Shown here in pieces: positions 52,496-63,584 of a stretch of DNA of 64,000 bases. The position numbers were made by a program, and so were the translations under genes. The notes beneath the pieces were generated by a model. That model made no database searches. It was not told the origin of the DNA and was given only the letters and a program-made list of their open reading frames with translations. Every line of letters begins with the position of its first letter. The stretch's first letter is position 1. This stretch comes from Lagopus muta (taxonomy: Eukaryota; Chordata; Aves; Galliformes; Phasianidae), in the NCBI RefSeq assembly GCF_023343835.1, contig NC_064435.1, positions 38,154,603-38,218,602 of the forward strand, in the 5' to 3' direction.

Positions 52496-55400
52496 TGTAC
52501 AGCTTTTTATCAGCCTAGGGACCAAATGCTGCTACTTTCTCTTTAACTCATCAAATGATCGCTGTAGGCAAGTACGTTTTGCTGGCTAGATAGTGAAAAG
52601 ATTATTCTCTTGCACTCTTCCTAAGAAATTCAAAAGCTTTATGTATGTTCAATATTTTTGCAATGTGAAGGGTTGTTTTTTTTTTTTATTAAATGGTCAT
52701 CACTGCTGTTCTGTGGTAGTGATTCTTAACAATATGATGGTGTTCTGTGCTTCCTTTCTTGAAAAGTAATTTCAACATGTTCAAAATACAGCTCCATGAA
52801 ATGTAAAGGGACAATACAGGTGAAAAAATCTTTGTATGTACTGATCCCATTACTGTTATTTTGTCTGCAAAATATAAAATCTCATTGCAGACTGTAAGAT
52901 ACGACTTTCAAGTTCAGCTATCTCATGTGTCTTTCTTTTTAGCTACAATAATGAAGTGAATTTGCTTTCTTATTCTGTAATTGCTGAAGGACGTGCACTT
53001 CAGAGGGAGTCTAGTACAGGTCAGTGAGGAGATACAGTTACCTTATTTGTCCAAGGAATTTGCTGAAGTTTCTTCCAATGGCCTTATTATCTAAATATTA
53101 TTTTAGTGACACCTTTCCTTGAGAAATACATTACTTTGAGGTGAGCCAAATGTGAATGTCTACTTGCTTTCTGCAGGACTTCATGAACTGATTGCTTTTC
53201 TATTCACAGCATACATGCTTAACATTAGACAGAGAAATTGTAAAAACTTTATTTTTTGATTCTGCAAACAATACTGCAATAAATGCATAACATAAATGTA
53301 ATTTCTCATAGAATTCCAGTTAAGTTTTAGAATGTACTTTCAAAGGGAAGGATATAAACCTTTCATACGTTATCACTTATTTTCCTCACAAGTGGTGACT
53401 TTAAAACAGCAATGTTTGTGGGAGCTGAGAAATATGATTCGGTTTCTATATTGGAGTTTATTTGATTCACTAACTTGCTGACTTCTACTCAAATAACAGG
53501 ATGTTTAGGTATTTCACTGTCCATTTAAGCTTTTACTGTAATATCAGTTAACATATATTACTCAAGATAAGCTGTGTATAACTGCATTTCAAAGGCACAG
53601 GAAGAAAAACCAGACCTAATCAGGATGCAAGTCCGTACTGAAAAAACCAACAAGGTGGACTAACAATAAGTTTGAGAAAACAGAACCAGCAGCTTTTGAC
53701 ATGGCTAAGAGGTCACCAAATAACCAGTAGGCCATCTCTGTCTGCCTGCCCCTTATACCTTGCTAAAAACAGCTATTGAAGTTCTGTATCTTTTTATCGG
53801 CACAATCACAGCAGGACTAATGCATTCAGAAAAACAGAAGTTGCTCTTCTAATTTTCTGTTTTGCTATGAGAGAGTTTAAGCAGTCGTCACCCTTTAAAA
53901 CACCAGAGATTAAAAATGTGATTCTGATCTTGCGTTACTCGAATAATCCTTGAATCAAAGCTAAGGATTTGATCATCTGCCTGCTTACAGATAAGTACCA
54001 TATTGCATCACACTATGGTGAAACCAGGGCACTTGACTCTCACAGCCAAGTGTCCCAAAAGGGCATTGCATCTTATGTTGCGTGTGTGCAACTCTTTCTG
54101 AAAAGTTTCATTGGTACAGTCTTTAGTTAGGATTCCTGATGTCCAGGATAGGCTTTCAAAATGAGACCTGGGACACAAAACTCAAAATCAATTGCTGATA
54201 AAGGCACTTCATGCCAGTGTAAGGAAGCTTGCTGATTTATGATCTTGCTTAGGCAAAACAGAAGTTTAAGCCTTTGTTACAGTCACCAAAGAAGATGGGA
54301 AGACCATTCAGTAGACTATTGGCTACTGGGATATGATGCACTGTCTCTCCCTTCGTGATTTCCTAAGAAAAATATTTAGCGTGTGTCTATGTCTCAAACT
54401 GAAAAATTAATATATATAAATGATCAGAATTTTGGAACTTCTGGATCTTAAGATAAGCTCTAAATATAATGAATTACCATTGCAAGACACACTGCAACCT
54501 TCAGGATATTGATAACAAAATTTCATGTTTTCCACCTGACCAACCGATGATCATCTTTTGTATTCAAGTAATTTTCTTCGCCGTATTAACAGACACTAAA
54601 ATATAGATTCAAATGTCTAATAACATTTTGACCTTTTTGTTTTTCATGGTTCCGTAGCCTATCATTCCAATGTATACTCAAAATGTCCGGGAGGGATACA
54701 GGATGTTTAAAGAACGAAGTAAGAACTTTAAAATATACTTCAAACATTTGGAATGTTTCATCCACTTTCCTCCTAGACTTTGCTTTTCAGACTTCTGCTT
54801 CCTTTAGATTCTTTAACATGCTCATTGCAGGTCACAGGTATCTCAAATATTAACTGATTGTGTTGTGCAATTTCATTCTCTGATGCAGTTTTATTTCAGT
54901 GATCTATTAATTCTATCAAGCTTTGTGTTGGTGAACAGCTGCCTTAATCCTGTCATTTGTTCTTGATTGCCAAGTGAAGTGTGCATTTTTAAGGAATCTT
55001 CAAAATCCATCAGATTTCAAGCTTGCATTGTGTTGTCTATGTCTATAACTCACTTATTCCTTCTCTCCAGGATTTTTCAGACAACTGTATGAAAGTACTC
55101 GATTGCCATTCACTCCTCCATACGGAGGACTTCCAGTTAAATTTCGCACATACATAGGAGAGCCGATACCTTATGATCCGAATATAACTACAGATGAATT
55201 GGTTGAAAAGGTAAGTTAGCTCTCCTTGCAATCATAGGTAGGGTTTGCTCCTAGCAGTTTAGGAGGCTGCATGCAAAACTCGTACTAAGACTTTATTTAT
55301 GCTTATTCTTGGCTTTTAGAAGAATGCTATTATATTTACCTGTATAAGTGAAATTTAAAGTTCCCATGGAACTTGACTTGCTTATCTCAGTCAGGTCTAG

Positions 55401-56206
55401 TTGACCTCTGTCTGATGTTGCCTTGGAAAGAGCCAGGAAAAGTTTAGTTACCTTTTACTTATATTAGCATGATGCATTGCCATCGCTCTGCAGTACAGTA
55501 GATCTGTACAGTAGATCACTGTAGTATTTGGCTCTCTTGAGTTTAAATAGTTAAGAAAAACAAGGAGAGATTATTTTCTATCCCTAGCAGAAATACATAA
55601 TTTGCATTATCTATGAATTTATGCATTCTCATCACAAATTTGCATTTGAACCTTATGTAAATTTTAACAGTGTTTAGTTATTGTCTTACTGCGTGTATGC
55701 TGAATATGATAAACTTACAGAAGAATTCATGTTGGGAAGGATGTATGGAATTCCCAAGCCTGTTTTCAACACTGCCAGCTATGAAATCAGACTAGGTTAG
55801 TGAGCCTGGAAGTTGCATAAGTTTAATATCCGTATGTGTAGAGGCTACTTGAACTTAGTAACTCTCAGGTTTCATATGTCTCAGCAATTTGAGCCTAACC
55901 AAACTGCAATCAGTGTTTTTATTCCTTTCATTTCAAAATAAACCATTGTTAGGATAGCTAACTAATATAAAAGACAACTTTTTTCTTAACTTAGATCTAT
56001 GTGTGAATTTCCCAATACCTCTTAAAACTGACAAGAAGCCAGTGATTGTACTGTTCCTTATCAGTGGGTATGTAAAGGTCAACTTTCTCCTCTCTTTTCA
56101 GACAAAGACTGCAGTCCAGGCTCTAATAAAGAAGCACCAAACAATCCCAGGCAGCATATGGAAGGCTTTATTGGACAGATTTGATAAGCATTGTAAAACT
56201 GATTAG
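43922..56206 (+). CDS. TMEM68-like acyltransferase, copy 1 (complete, six coding exons, 316 residues)
   Basis: This is a member of the TMEM68 family of ER membrane acyltransferases. The mammalian protein (DIESL) makes triacylglycerol independently of DGAT1/2. Exons: 43922-44207, 46221-46385, 48713-48906, 54658-54718, 55071-55210 and 56102-56206. All junctions are GT-AG in consistent phase; the total is 951 bases. Hydrophobic residues 24-60 form a two-pass or hairpin anchor. Catalytic block YYHGAIPID lies at residues 114-122 (His116, Asp122) and SPGGVREA at 182-189. [14 protein letters not shown] (207-220) and [20 protein letters not shown] (251-270) are further family blocks. Mammalian TMEM68 has 324 residues. 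The ancestral start at 43882 is out of frame here, so Met 43922 is the first usable start. Divergence suggests a paralogue, not the conserved TMEM68 itself. Confidence 0.88.
44307..44360. repeat. Composite (TG)n(TA)n(TG)n(TA)n microsatellite
   Basis: Alternating TG and TA dinucleotide blocks over about 54 bases, 100 bases after the copy 1 exon 1 donor. Confidence 0.95.
44361..45394. other. Copy 1 intron after exon 1, unique part
   Basis: AT-rich intronic sequence without a recognisable repeat or exon. Confidence 0.6.
45395..45748 (+). repeat. CR1 LINE 3' fragment followed by a (TG)n tract
   Basis: Plus-strand CR1 3' UTR: agcaggacaaggggaaatgg, gtgctggaacaggctgccca and aaggccaggttggatggggc. 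It ends at ggccattctgtgtgtctg, where the usual terminal repeat has become or been replaced by a TG/CG dinucleotide tract (45708-45748). Confidence 0.9.
45749..46220. other. Copy 1 intron 1-2, 3' part
   Basis: No repeat or exon recognised up to the exon 2 acceptor. Confidence 0.6.
46221..46385 (+). CDS. TMEM68-like copy 1, coding exon 2 (catalytic block I)
   Basis: The acceptor is cccaaacag and the donor gtaagagc. It encodes [20 protein letters not shown] followed by [15 protein letters not shown], with the acyltransferase His and Asp, and [10 protein letters not shown] at the end. Phase 1 at both ends. Confidence 0.92.
46386..47446. other. Copy 1 intron after exon 2, first part
   Basis: AT-rich sequence with A-rich patches near 46615-46640. 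No repeat family or exon recognised. Confidence 0.6.
47447..47560. repeat. (AC)21 microsatellite plus CAAAAC-rich tract
   Basis: A perfect AC run covers 47447-47488. It continues into an irregular CAA/CAAAAC-rich tract to about 47560. Strongly strand-asymmetric (no T). Confidence 0.95.
47640..48165 (+). repeat. CR1 LINE with internal deletion (RT segment joined to 3' UTR)
   Basis: From 47650 the text encodes reverse transcriptase blocks in broken frame (aactacaggccagtgagcct, acctggacttgagcaaggcc, catggtcccccaccacatcc). Near 48055-48065 it jumps directly to the CR1 3' UTR (ggcaaccctgcctgtggcag, gatccttgaggtcccttcca) and ends with a single attctatggtt. Most of ORF2's C-terminal half is missing. 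Confidence 0.9.
48166..48712. other. Copy 1 intron before exon 3
   Basis: No repeat or exon recognised; a polypyrimidine-poor acceptor, tatttattgcag, ends it. Confidence 0.6.
48713..48906 (+). CDS. TMEM68-like copy 1, coding exon 3 (substrate block)
   Basis: The acceptor is ttattgcag and the donor gtgagt. It encodes [40 protein letters not shown] and [11 protein letters not shown]. The SPGGVREA block corresponds to the phosphate/substrate-binding motif of the family. Confidence 0.92.
49006..49061. repeat. Poly(T) run of 56 bases
   Basis: Uninterrupted T run 100 bases after the exon 3 donor. Read on the minus strand it is a poly(A) tail-like tract following ccccctcagg, with a GATAAA (49099-49094) about 32 bases before it. 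Confidence 0.95.
49062..51310 (-). pseudogene. Candidate degenerate retrocopy, antisense in copy 1 intron 4, unidentified
   Basis: Downstream of the poly(T) run the minus strand shows several coding-like stretches in changing frames. They are 51305-51036 ([20 protein letters not shown]), 51096-50690 ([20 protein letters not shown], later [16 protein letters not shown]) and 49567-49127 ([19 protein letters not shown], then [19 protein letters not shown]). They are separated by stops, frameshifts and a 20-base G run. I do not recognise the parent protein and could not find target-site duplications. It may instead be ordinary intron with chance ORFs. Confidence 0.35.
50567..50586. repeat. Poly(G) run of 20 bases
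   Basis: Twenty consecutive G on the plus strand in copy 1 intron 4; capable in principle of G-quadruplex formation and prone to length error. Confidence 0.95.
51530..52130 (+). repeat. Diverged CR1 LINE fragment (RT region and eroded 3' end)
   Basis: The text gatgttgtgtgtcttcactt, ggcttttgactgtgtttgcc and tagaatgtaccctcagcaaa corresponds to diverged CR1 reverse transcriptase coding sequence. An A-rich run lies at 51955-51969. Further 3' text resembles the tail of CR1 (gaaagagtggtcaagcactg, cctgcagttctgtgatttta). Old and broken. Confidence 0.75.
52200..52408 (+). repeat. CR1 LINE 3' fragment
   Basis: Plus-strand 3' UTR: gagagtggtgacgcactgga, ggcattcaaggccaggctgg, then ggtgaccctgcatgtagc, a 13-base G run (52339-52351) and gaccca-ggccattctatgac. 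The final repeat unit is retained once. Confidence 0.9.
52463..52492. repeat. (TA)15 microsatellite
   Basis: Pure TA dinucleotide run in copy 1 intron 4. Confidence 0.95.
52493..54657. other. Copy 1 intron 4, 3' part
   Basis: AT-rich sequence with no recognisable repeat or exon before the acceptor at 54657. Confidence 0.6.
54658..54718 (+). CDS. TMEM68-like copy 1, coding exon 4 (61 bases)
   Basis: This micro-exon lies after a 5.75-kb intron, with acceptor ttccgtag and donor gtaagaac. It encodes [31 protein letters not shown] is a conserved family block. It ends in phase 1; the next exon completes an Arg codon. Confidence 0.9.
55071..55210 (+). CDS. TMEM68-like copy 1, coding exon 5
   Basis: The acceptor is ttctctccag and the donor gtaagt. 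It encodes [19 protein letters not shown], then [18 protein letters not shown] and [25 protein letters not shown] is a conserved C-terminal block of TMEM68. Confidence 0.92.
56102..56206 (+). CDS. TMEM68-like copy 1, last coding exon
   Basis: The acceptor is cctctcttttcag. It encodes [20 protein letters not shown], then [14 protein letters not shown] and a TAG stop at 56204-56206. An ORF runs in from the intron at 56003, but the splice acceptor and family alignment place the exon start at 56102. Confidence 0.92.
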   Translation, partial: TKTAVQALIKKHQTIPGSIWKALLDRFDKHCKTD

Positions 56207-57300
56207 AATACTTAAGTTTATTTTACTGTTTTTACAGCATGCAGTAAAAGACAATGTCCTACAGCAGCGATGACTAATTGATGTTTAACCAGTTTAATTT
56301 ACAAGCTTCTATAATCAACAGAAGAAAACAAAGAACCTCTTGAAGATTTCCCCTGTTTAAGCTCTCTTGCTCTTTGAGAATATTCTTGAAGTCAGGAAGA
56401 GTGGGCCCTTCAATTAGAAAACTAACATATAATGGGCAATGCAAGTACAAAATTTCCCAAACGGAGATCATGCAGTCAGTTTGTGACAGGTTCCTAAAAC
56501 AAATATTTACATGCATCCAATGGGCTCAAAAGGTTTGCCTGGTTCTGTGGGTTTTAAGAGTTTTGTTTTTAAGCCAGGTATTAGACTTATACAACACAGC
56601 AGCTTAATGGCTCAGTGTCCTTAAAGGTAAGAATCCTGCATCCAACATTTTGCTCTGATGGAGAGAAGTCTTCTATCCCCTTGGTACAGTGAAGGGAGAG
56701 ATCCCCTCCCTTTTTATAAGATGAAAAAATCTGGCTTACTCTGGAGAAGAAATTAACAGTGACAGAAATTCCTGATTCAGATTCTAACTACAGTTTGACG
56801 AAAAAATTAAAGTTTCATACTCTCAAATCAGGAAAAAAGAGCTTCAATTAAGTGTAGTGCTATGCAAATACACGTAGTAGTACTTTCAAGTCTGTGTTGG
56901 TACATTCATGCACTATTGCACCATGCAGTACGGATACAGTGCTGCTTGGAAAGTGGATGTGCCAGCAGTGTCATTTTCCTAATAGTGCTTTCAGAATACT
57001 GAATCTTGTAAAACAGAATGTGTTTTTACAAGCTAGGGAATGTTACTATTGTTGGGAGTGGGAGAGCTTTGTGCAATTCATTAAAATTAATTCATTAAAA
57101 GCAACAAAGTCTGTTAACTTTGGACATGAAGGAAGGTCATTTTTTGTGCCTCAGTATTTTTTCTTGTGCTTTTTTAATACCTACATAATCTTTTCCCTCA
57201 ACGTCCTAAAATTTTATGTAGCATCTAAGAAAATGCCTACTGTCACTAGAAATCTAAATGTACTCTTTGGATTAAAATAAACTTCTCCTCTTCCTGTATT
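56207..57300 (+). other. Probable 3' UTR of TMEM68-like copy 1
   Basis: Follows the stop codon. The first canonical AATAAA is at 57276-57281, with attaaa variants earlier (near 56806). The ORF at 56894-57280 has no family motif and is probably chance. The actual cleavage site is not determined. Confidence 0.5.
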
Positions 57301-59360
57301 CCTTCTCCATAAATATTTCTTGCACATCAGAAGAAGGGAGCAGAATGGACAGATGAGTATACCTTGAAGACTTTTTTTCCCTTAAGAAAAAAGAAAATAA
57401 TCTTGTCCTGAAAAAAGCTCAGATCTGTTCAAAGACAAGAATGTTTACTTGAACAGCTTAACTATAATTGCAGTACGCAAGCAGAAGGATTTTTCTCTCA
57501 GCAGAGACAAAACTCGAGCAAATTGAGATGCTGACTAGTATGCCTGGACATGAATAGGAATTCAGACCATTAAGTCTCATGTAACTTACACCAACAATGT
57601 AAGCTAAAATTCCAAGCCTCAGCTTAACGTAAATGAGAGAAGCAACTAAAAGAAAGGGCAAATACTAAAATGAATACAGATGATGAAGCAATAGTAATGA
57701 GGAGTAAGTGGATCTGAAAGCATTCCTTGTGTCACAGAAACTTTGCAGAAGGATGAGACAGCATCATTCTCTGACTGTCATATTCCATTCTCCAAGCACG
57801 TTAGCACAATCAGTTGATACACTTCCGTCACCTGTATTTTGGATGTTACACAACCTTTCAGACTCCACGTGCACGGATACCTGACTGTGCTGCAACTTGG
57901 AATAAAGCACTACTAGCCTTGGAGAGAGGATATGTGATCCAAAACAGCGGTTATCTTTCAAAGAAGGGATTTGAGCCTGGATCTTCTATATCAGACAGCT
58001 CTTAACAGTTTGTTCAGAAAGTTCAAGGCTTTTCTGGGCCTCTTCATCTTATAACTGCATCCCAATATTATTTGCGTCTGATCTGAAGTGTGTGAAACTG
58101 AATTTCTATAGGTTTTCTTCTAACACAATTGTCTTGAGAGTATTTACTGGGTTCTCAAGGTGATGGACATGACAAATACGTCATTTAGAGATGTAATTTG
58201 TTTTGAATAAAGAATAAGACACTGATTTTTCTCATATGAAAAAAGAATTTAAACCATTTTTCCTCAGAAATATGTTAGAATACCTCACAGTATAGAATTC
58301 TAATATAGAACTGCACTAATGCAGAAACTAGAACTTGAAGCTGATATTATAGGAACTAGCAGAAAGAGGAGCTTCTTTTCATACAATTTAATTGCCTATC
58401 AAATTACTTCCCTACAATGCAAATTACCTTGTCTGTAATACATTAAAAAGAAAAATAGTAAATGCAGGTGACCTCTGCTTGCCTTAAAACCTAAGACATA
58501 TTTATAACACGTTTGCTATAGTTTGCTTAATAAACCATGCAAGGAAATCCTGTTTGTTAACATTTTGTGCTCAATCTACAAGATGCTACACTGGGGACAA
58601 ACATAATACTGAAACCCTGAAAAAAATATTTGACAATAAAGTTACAAAAATGCACAACTGCAGAACCCCAGCTCAGAATTCCAATAAATTGCGTACATGT
58701 AAAAGGCAGTCAAAAAAACATGACAAAAATCTGCAGTTTGCAGCCAAATGATATTACCTAAGGTTGATGCCAAACAGTGCAGTTTTGAAAATTATTAAAT
58801 TTCAGTCCAGCTGGTACAGTAGCTAAATGAGCATGTATGTCTGGAACCAAGCCTGGTGTAACTTCAATATCCCCTTATTTGTTAGATTTATTTGTGTTTT
58901 TGTCTTTTTTTTTTAAACATGCAAGTTAGATCCAGAAATCATATCCAAAGCTGCAAGACACTGAGGTCTTTGTTAACAATGCTGAAAACATCATGTCCAA
59001 AATGCAGAGTTTCAGGAATACTAAATTCAGTCAGATACTGCACAGAGTGACTTTAGAAGCAGAGTATCAGAGCTAAAGCTGCTTGACTCCAGCTATGCTT
59101 AAAGCCAAAGCTATGTCATGGATATACGGTTGGACAGCACTATGTAAGACTATGGTTTGAATTCCTACTCCTGTCCTGGCATATTACGTAGCAGGCATAC
59201 ATTAAATATATATATATATATATATTTTTCTCCTGGTTCATTTTGGACATTACAATGGGTACCTGTGGGGACTTCTTTGCTTTTGGGTAGTTAACCCCAA
59301 GGGACCATGAAGGCTGTGTCATCCGAAGGAGTTTTCATAGAGAAACACTGTCTCCAAGTG
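57301..59360. other. Intergenic spacer between the two TMEM68-like genes
   Basis: No exon or interspersed repeat recognised except a TA run at 59206-59225. Additional AATAAA sites occur near 57900 and 58208. Confidence 0.6.
59206..59225. repeat. (TA)n microsatellite
   Basis: About ten TA units. Confidence 0.9.
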
Positions 59361-59369
59361 TTGGTGGGG

Positions 59370-59600
59370 AGAGGCAGCTCTGCATCTCGAGCACTGCATC
59401 CAGGCCTGGGGCTCTCAGCATGAGAAAGATGTGGAGCTGTTGCAGCAGGTCCACAGGAGGGCCATGAAGATGATCAGAGGGCTGGAGCACCTCTCCTCTG
59501 AAGACAGGCTGAGGGAGCTGGGCTTGTTCAGTCTGGAGAAGGCTCCAGAGAGATCTCATTGTGACCTTCCAGTATTGAGGAGAGTTTATGAACAGGAGAG
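59370..59600 (+). repeat. CR1 LINE fragment (end of ORF2)
   Basis: Plus-strand translation gives ELLQQVHRRAMKMIRGLEHL and [14 protein letters not shown], the C-terminal end of CR1 ORF2. The 3' UTR and terminal repeat are absent. It abuts the CpG island of copy 2. Confidence 0.9.
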
Positions 59601-59739
59601 AAGCCGACAGAAGCCAAGGTACTGCGGTGTAATGAAGGAAACATCACGAACTTGAGACAATGACAATGACACCACAAAGGACTCAATTCTGCAAACCGCA
59701 ATGAGACACGAAGCCGCACAGCAGGTCGCCGGAGGTCCA

Positions 59740-60450
59740 GTTCATCCCGCTGGCTTACAAAGCTCAGAAGCAAAGACACAAAGCGAGGCGCCACAGCTCG
59801 GCGTCAGCGCAGCACCGCAACCACAGCCACGCGCACGGCACACACGCGACGCAGGGCCGATAACCCAGCCGGGCTGGAGATCACGGCGCCCCCTGCTGGT
59901 GGCGGCGGCCTCCCCGCCGGAAGCGCGGCGTGTTGCAGCCGGACAGCGGTCCGGGCGGCTCCCGCCTCCCCGGCGGCGCGGAGTTCCTCCCTTTTCGCCT
60001 CCCGCCACCTTCGTTATCTCCTCGCCCCCGCTCCCGCCGGGGGCGCGGTGCCCCTCCCGTCTCCGCCCCGCGGGGAGCCGCCCCAGCCTGGCTGCCCAGG
60101 GGGCATCCGGCCTCCGCGGAGGCGGTGGGCGAAGGAGTAAAAGCGGGCCCCGAGAGTGACCGGGGGTTGGAGCCGGAGCCGCGGCCGCTGGGGGAAGGTG
60201 AGCGGCGGTTGCGGGACCGGGCCGGGCCGTGTGGTGTGAAGGGTGCGGCCCGGGGCAACTCCAGCCGCCGCCGTGCATCGAGGGGGGCTGGGAGCGGCTG
60301 GGCGGGCAGGCGAGAAGTGGTCGCTCTGGATGCTGAGCGCGGTTCCTGCGGTTTCTTTTGGGAGAAAACGTGATCCTACTCCGACTCTCTGCTGAAAGAG
60401 TCGCTGATGGGGCTGCTGCCGCCATGAGAAGCGAGGCCACTTCGTGTTTC
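59740..60450. promoter_or_regulatory. CpG island, putative promoter of TMEM68-like copy 2
   Basis: A very GC- and CpG-rich block. A strong donor, gggggaag|gtgagc, with the last exon base at 60197, could end a non-coding first exon spliced to 63574. The long ORFs on both strands reflect base composition. A CTCF-type site lies at its left side (59886-59899). Confidence 0.8.
59886..59899 (-). promoter_or_regulatory. CTCF-consensus-like site
   Basis: The minus strand reads CCAGCAGGGGGCGC, which fits the vertebrate CTCF core consensus very closely. It lies within the CpG island between the two TMEM68-like genes. Binding is inferred from motif only. Confidence 0.65.
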
Positions 60451-63400
60451 CAAGCAAGAACAAAAACCCCTGCTAAATTCCAGAGTCCTTTTAGGTCGCG
60501 GGTGCCGTTAGCAGCGTTTCTGGGCTTTTTGTGTTGCTGCTGTTGTTTTTTACGGCGGCTTTGCTCGCTCTGGTGCAGATGCTCCCTGTGAGTGGCTGGC
60601 GGGGCAGGAGGCAGCGTTAATAGGGGCTTGTCTGAGTGAGACCCTGGGAGTCAATGAAAAGAACCGCGTGTTAGCCTGGTCTGTAAGCATAAGTCTGTGT
60701 GCTGTAGTGTTGGTCAGAGTAGATGTGCCTCTCTCATCTAGGGAGAATCCATAAGCAGCTCTATTAAGAAGTTATCACTGAAATTAGGTGTTTGGCTCAC
60801 ACTGCTTGGCAGGGAACCTGTTAGGAATGTCAGCTAACACAAGGCCTTTAAGGGTATGATTGTATTACAGAAAGGTTCTGCTGCTGATTTGGCAGAGGTT
60901 GGGGCTTTGTAGTACAGCACCCCACTGCGTTTTTGCACTTGGGTGGTGACAGCTGTCAGAGCACATCAGACTAGGACGGCAGGTTGAGCTGTTTGCTTCC
61001 AGGAGGACCTAATCAGAGGATGTCGCTGGTGATTCAAGAAAGCAGCTTACTTGATTTTGTAATTTTAACTGGGCTGAAGCTAGGCAGTTCTAAAGTGGGA
61101 CAGACCAAAATGATTCTATTAGTGGCGCATAAGAACTACCTTGGGCTTTCATTCATGATGGCCATGCCTGTACTTCTTTGAGCGATGTGATGGTGCCAAC
61201 CATCCCTTTTTCAGCACCAGTACCTCTGGTAAAGTGTTAGGTGTAACAATAACATAACGCTTAGGCTGGATACAGAGTATTCCTGTGGAGCTCAGAACAT
61301 ATGCTGGACTTGTTGTGGGAAGAGCAAGTTTACAGCCAGGAGGAGACCTTTGTCTGTTAAATGCTAAGTCAAGTAGGAGGGGGGGATGGCTGTCCGCATG
61401 CTGTGCTACGTGAGCAAGGCTGTGGCATTAGATCAGGGAAGCGTTTGTTGCCTCTTTTCATCACTCACAATACCACGCGTCCAGTTTAGAGCCCTACTGC
61501 GCAAGAAAGGGGCTGGCAGCCTGGAGGAGGTCCAGAGAAGGGCCAGCAGCGGTGTTGGGTGATCACATCAGATGGTGTCTGTGGAGAGATGGAGGGAGCT
61601 GCCTTCATTTAGCTTACAGAACTTAAGGGAGATCTTGCTGCTCTTCATAATGAATAGTTATTTTTGGGGCTAGATGCTTTTCAGCCGAGAGACACAAGGC
61701 AACAGGTACAAATTGCAGCGAGGGAAATTCTGACTAGAATAAAGAAAAGCATTTTCACTATGAGGGTGATCAAGTGCTGGATTGGTGGCTGGAGGGATCT
61801 CTGTCTGTGAAGGTGTTACAGACTGGACTTGACATGACCCTGAGCAACCTAATCTAACTCACTGGCAGACAAATGTTGGGTTAGCGCTGCCAGGGATTCT
61901 TTCCAATCTAAATGATTTTGTGATCCTTTCAGGATTAGGAAGCAGGGTTTTCAGAGTAGGATTCACTGTCCCTAAGGGAAAGAAGTACAATAGATACTAC
62001 CTACATGTTTGACAACAAATGATTTTTATTTGTGCTACTAGTTAGTGCATACATTTGCAAGCAAACTTATAAAACTGCAGTGATTGCATTTGAAGTATTG
62101 CATCTAACATTGCATGCAGAAAGCCAAGTCATGTTTTGCAAGGCTGGCATATGTGGACAGGACTTCACACTTTCTCAATGAGGACTTGGTATTTGGAGGA
62201 AGCTGCAAACAATTAAAAGTAATAGGAAGGAATGCATAGCTTTGAATTATATTTCAAGATGTATGATCACCTCTGAGTTTTAAAAAGGTGTTTCTGTGGC
62301 AGAATTAATTTCTCCATATTGTTTTCTAGCTAATAGGTGGGATGCTGGGGGAAGTCCATAACAATCTGGCAAACATCACAGCATTGAATCTTACTCTTCA
62401 GTACTGCTAGGTCTCACAAGTTGTATTTCTTGCACTTGGCTGTGTTTGCTGCTGCCAGGTTCTGGAGTTCATATCTGACAACTGGAATGAGAACTGTATA
62501 AGCCTGGGTTGATGGAACAGGCATGGATCATGTGAGCCAAATCCTTTTATTTTTTTTCTCTTAAATAAGGAGTTTTCTTGAGCAATGTGGGTAGAGGCAA
62601 ATTTCAAAATGGAAGGAGAAGGAACGTCCTTGCTATATCAAAATAGGTGAAGGAAATGAGATTGGGAAGTAAATGAGATGATTTCTGCTATCTCTTTAAT
62701 GTGAAATAAAATTGATCTGATTCTTTGTAGTTGTTGATATTGAAATTCTGATAGATTTAGTCAAATGATCTCTCATCAGTCCCTTGGTACTTTTAAAACA
62801 GAGCAAGAACAAAGGAGAGAAGGATACACATATCTCTGTGCATAGGAACTCTGCAGTCGTACATTGTATGTCACATTGTAATACGAAAATAAACTTGGTT
62901 TTTTTTCAGAAGTGATTGCTTTTAATCTCTCTAACAAGTCTGCATTATAGTTGCAAAATGCTTTTCTTCTTTGACCTGATTAGCAGTTACTCCAGGTTTT
63001 GACCAAAACTTTACTAGGCTCAGAAGTATTTTTTTGTTTTTTGTTTTTGTTCCAAGGTGTTACTCCTTTTGTTGTGGAACTCCAGCTAAGATATAGCCAA
63101 GCATACAGATTGTCTTGGCTTTGTAAGATGAAGTGATTACAAAGTAGAACCAGAACCATGGAATATCAGCCCAGAGAGGTGTATCTCAAAAACTGCCATG
63201 GGAGAAGAAGGCTCTTATGCATAGACAGAATTAAACCAGAGACCTTAATGCTTTTAGAGAACTTTTTTTGATTCATCTTCTTCCTCCTTTATGCTGCCAC
63301 TCTGCATTGTGCTGTGGGACTTGTATTTCACCCTCTGTCCACGTACAAGTGCATTTGAAGGTCTCTATATGAGTGAGGCCACGCTCTTACTGAGTCATGT

Positions 63401-63573
63401 CTGCTGTTAGTGGAAGTGTTTGGTGTTGTGTTTTTTTTTTAATAGCACTCAATTTGAGATTGTACTGATTCCTGTGTGGTAAATGGTATATGAATCAGAT
63501 AGGTTTGTTGTGTGATTAAACACAAAAAAATTGTTTTCTTTAAAGATTTATTCATTTTCTTCTTTTCTTTTAG
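60198..63573 (+). other. Putative intron 1 of TMEM68-like copy 2
   Basis: Inferred from the donor at 60198 and the acceptor ttcttttag ending at 63573. It contains the CR1 fragment at 61470-61935; otherwise I see no exon or repeat. The first exon is predicted only. Confidence 0.5.
61470..61935 (+). repeat. CR1 LINE fragment, diverged
   Basis: The text gcctggaggaggtccagaga, gagggagctgccttcattta and aggcaacaggtacaaattgc leads to agggattctttccaatctaa and ttttgtgatcc. It is the plus-strand end of ORF2 plus 3' UTR, with the terminal repeat eroded. Confidence 0.85.
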
Positions 63574-63584
63574 ATAAACAGAAG

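Noticed and set aside
59742-60440. Minus-strand ORF of 232 residues and overlapping plus-strand ORFs
   Set aside because: Same explanation: GC-rich promoter island, low-complexity translation, several frames open at once.
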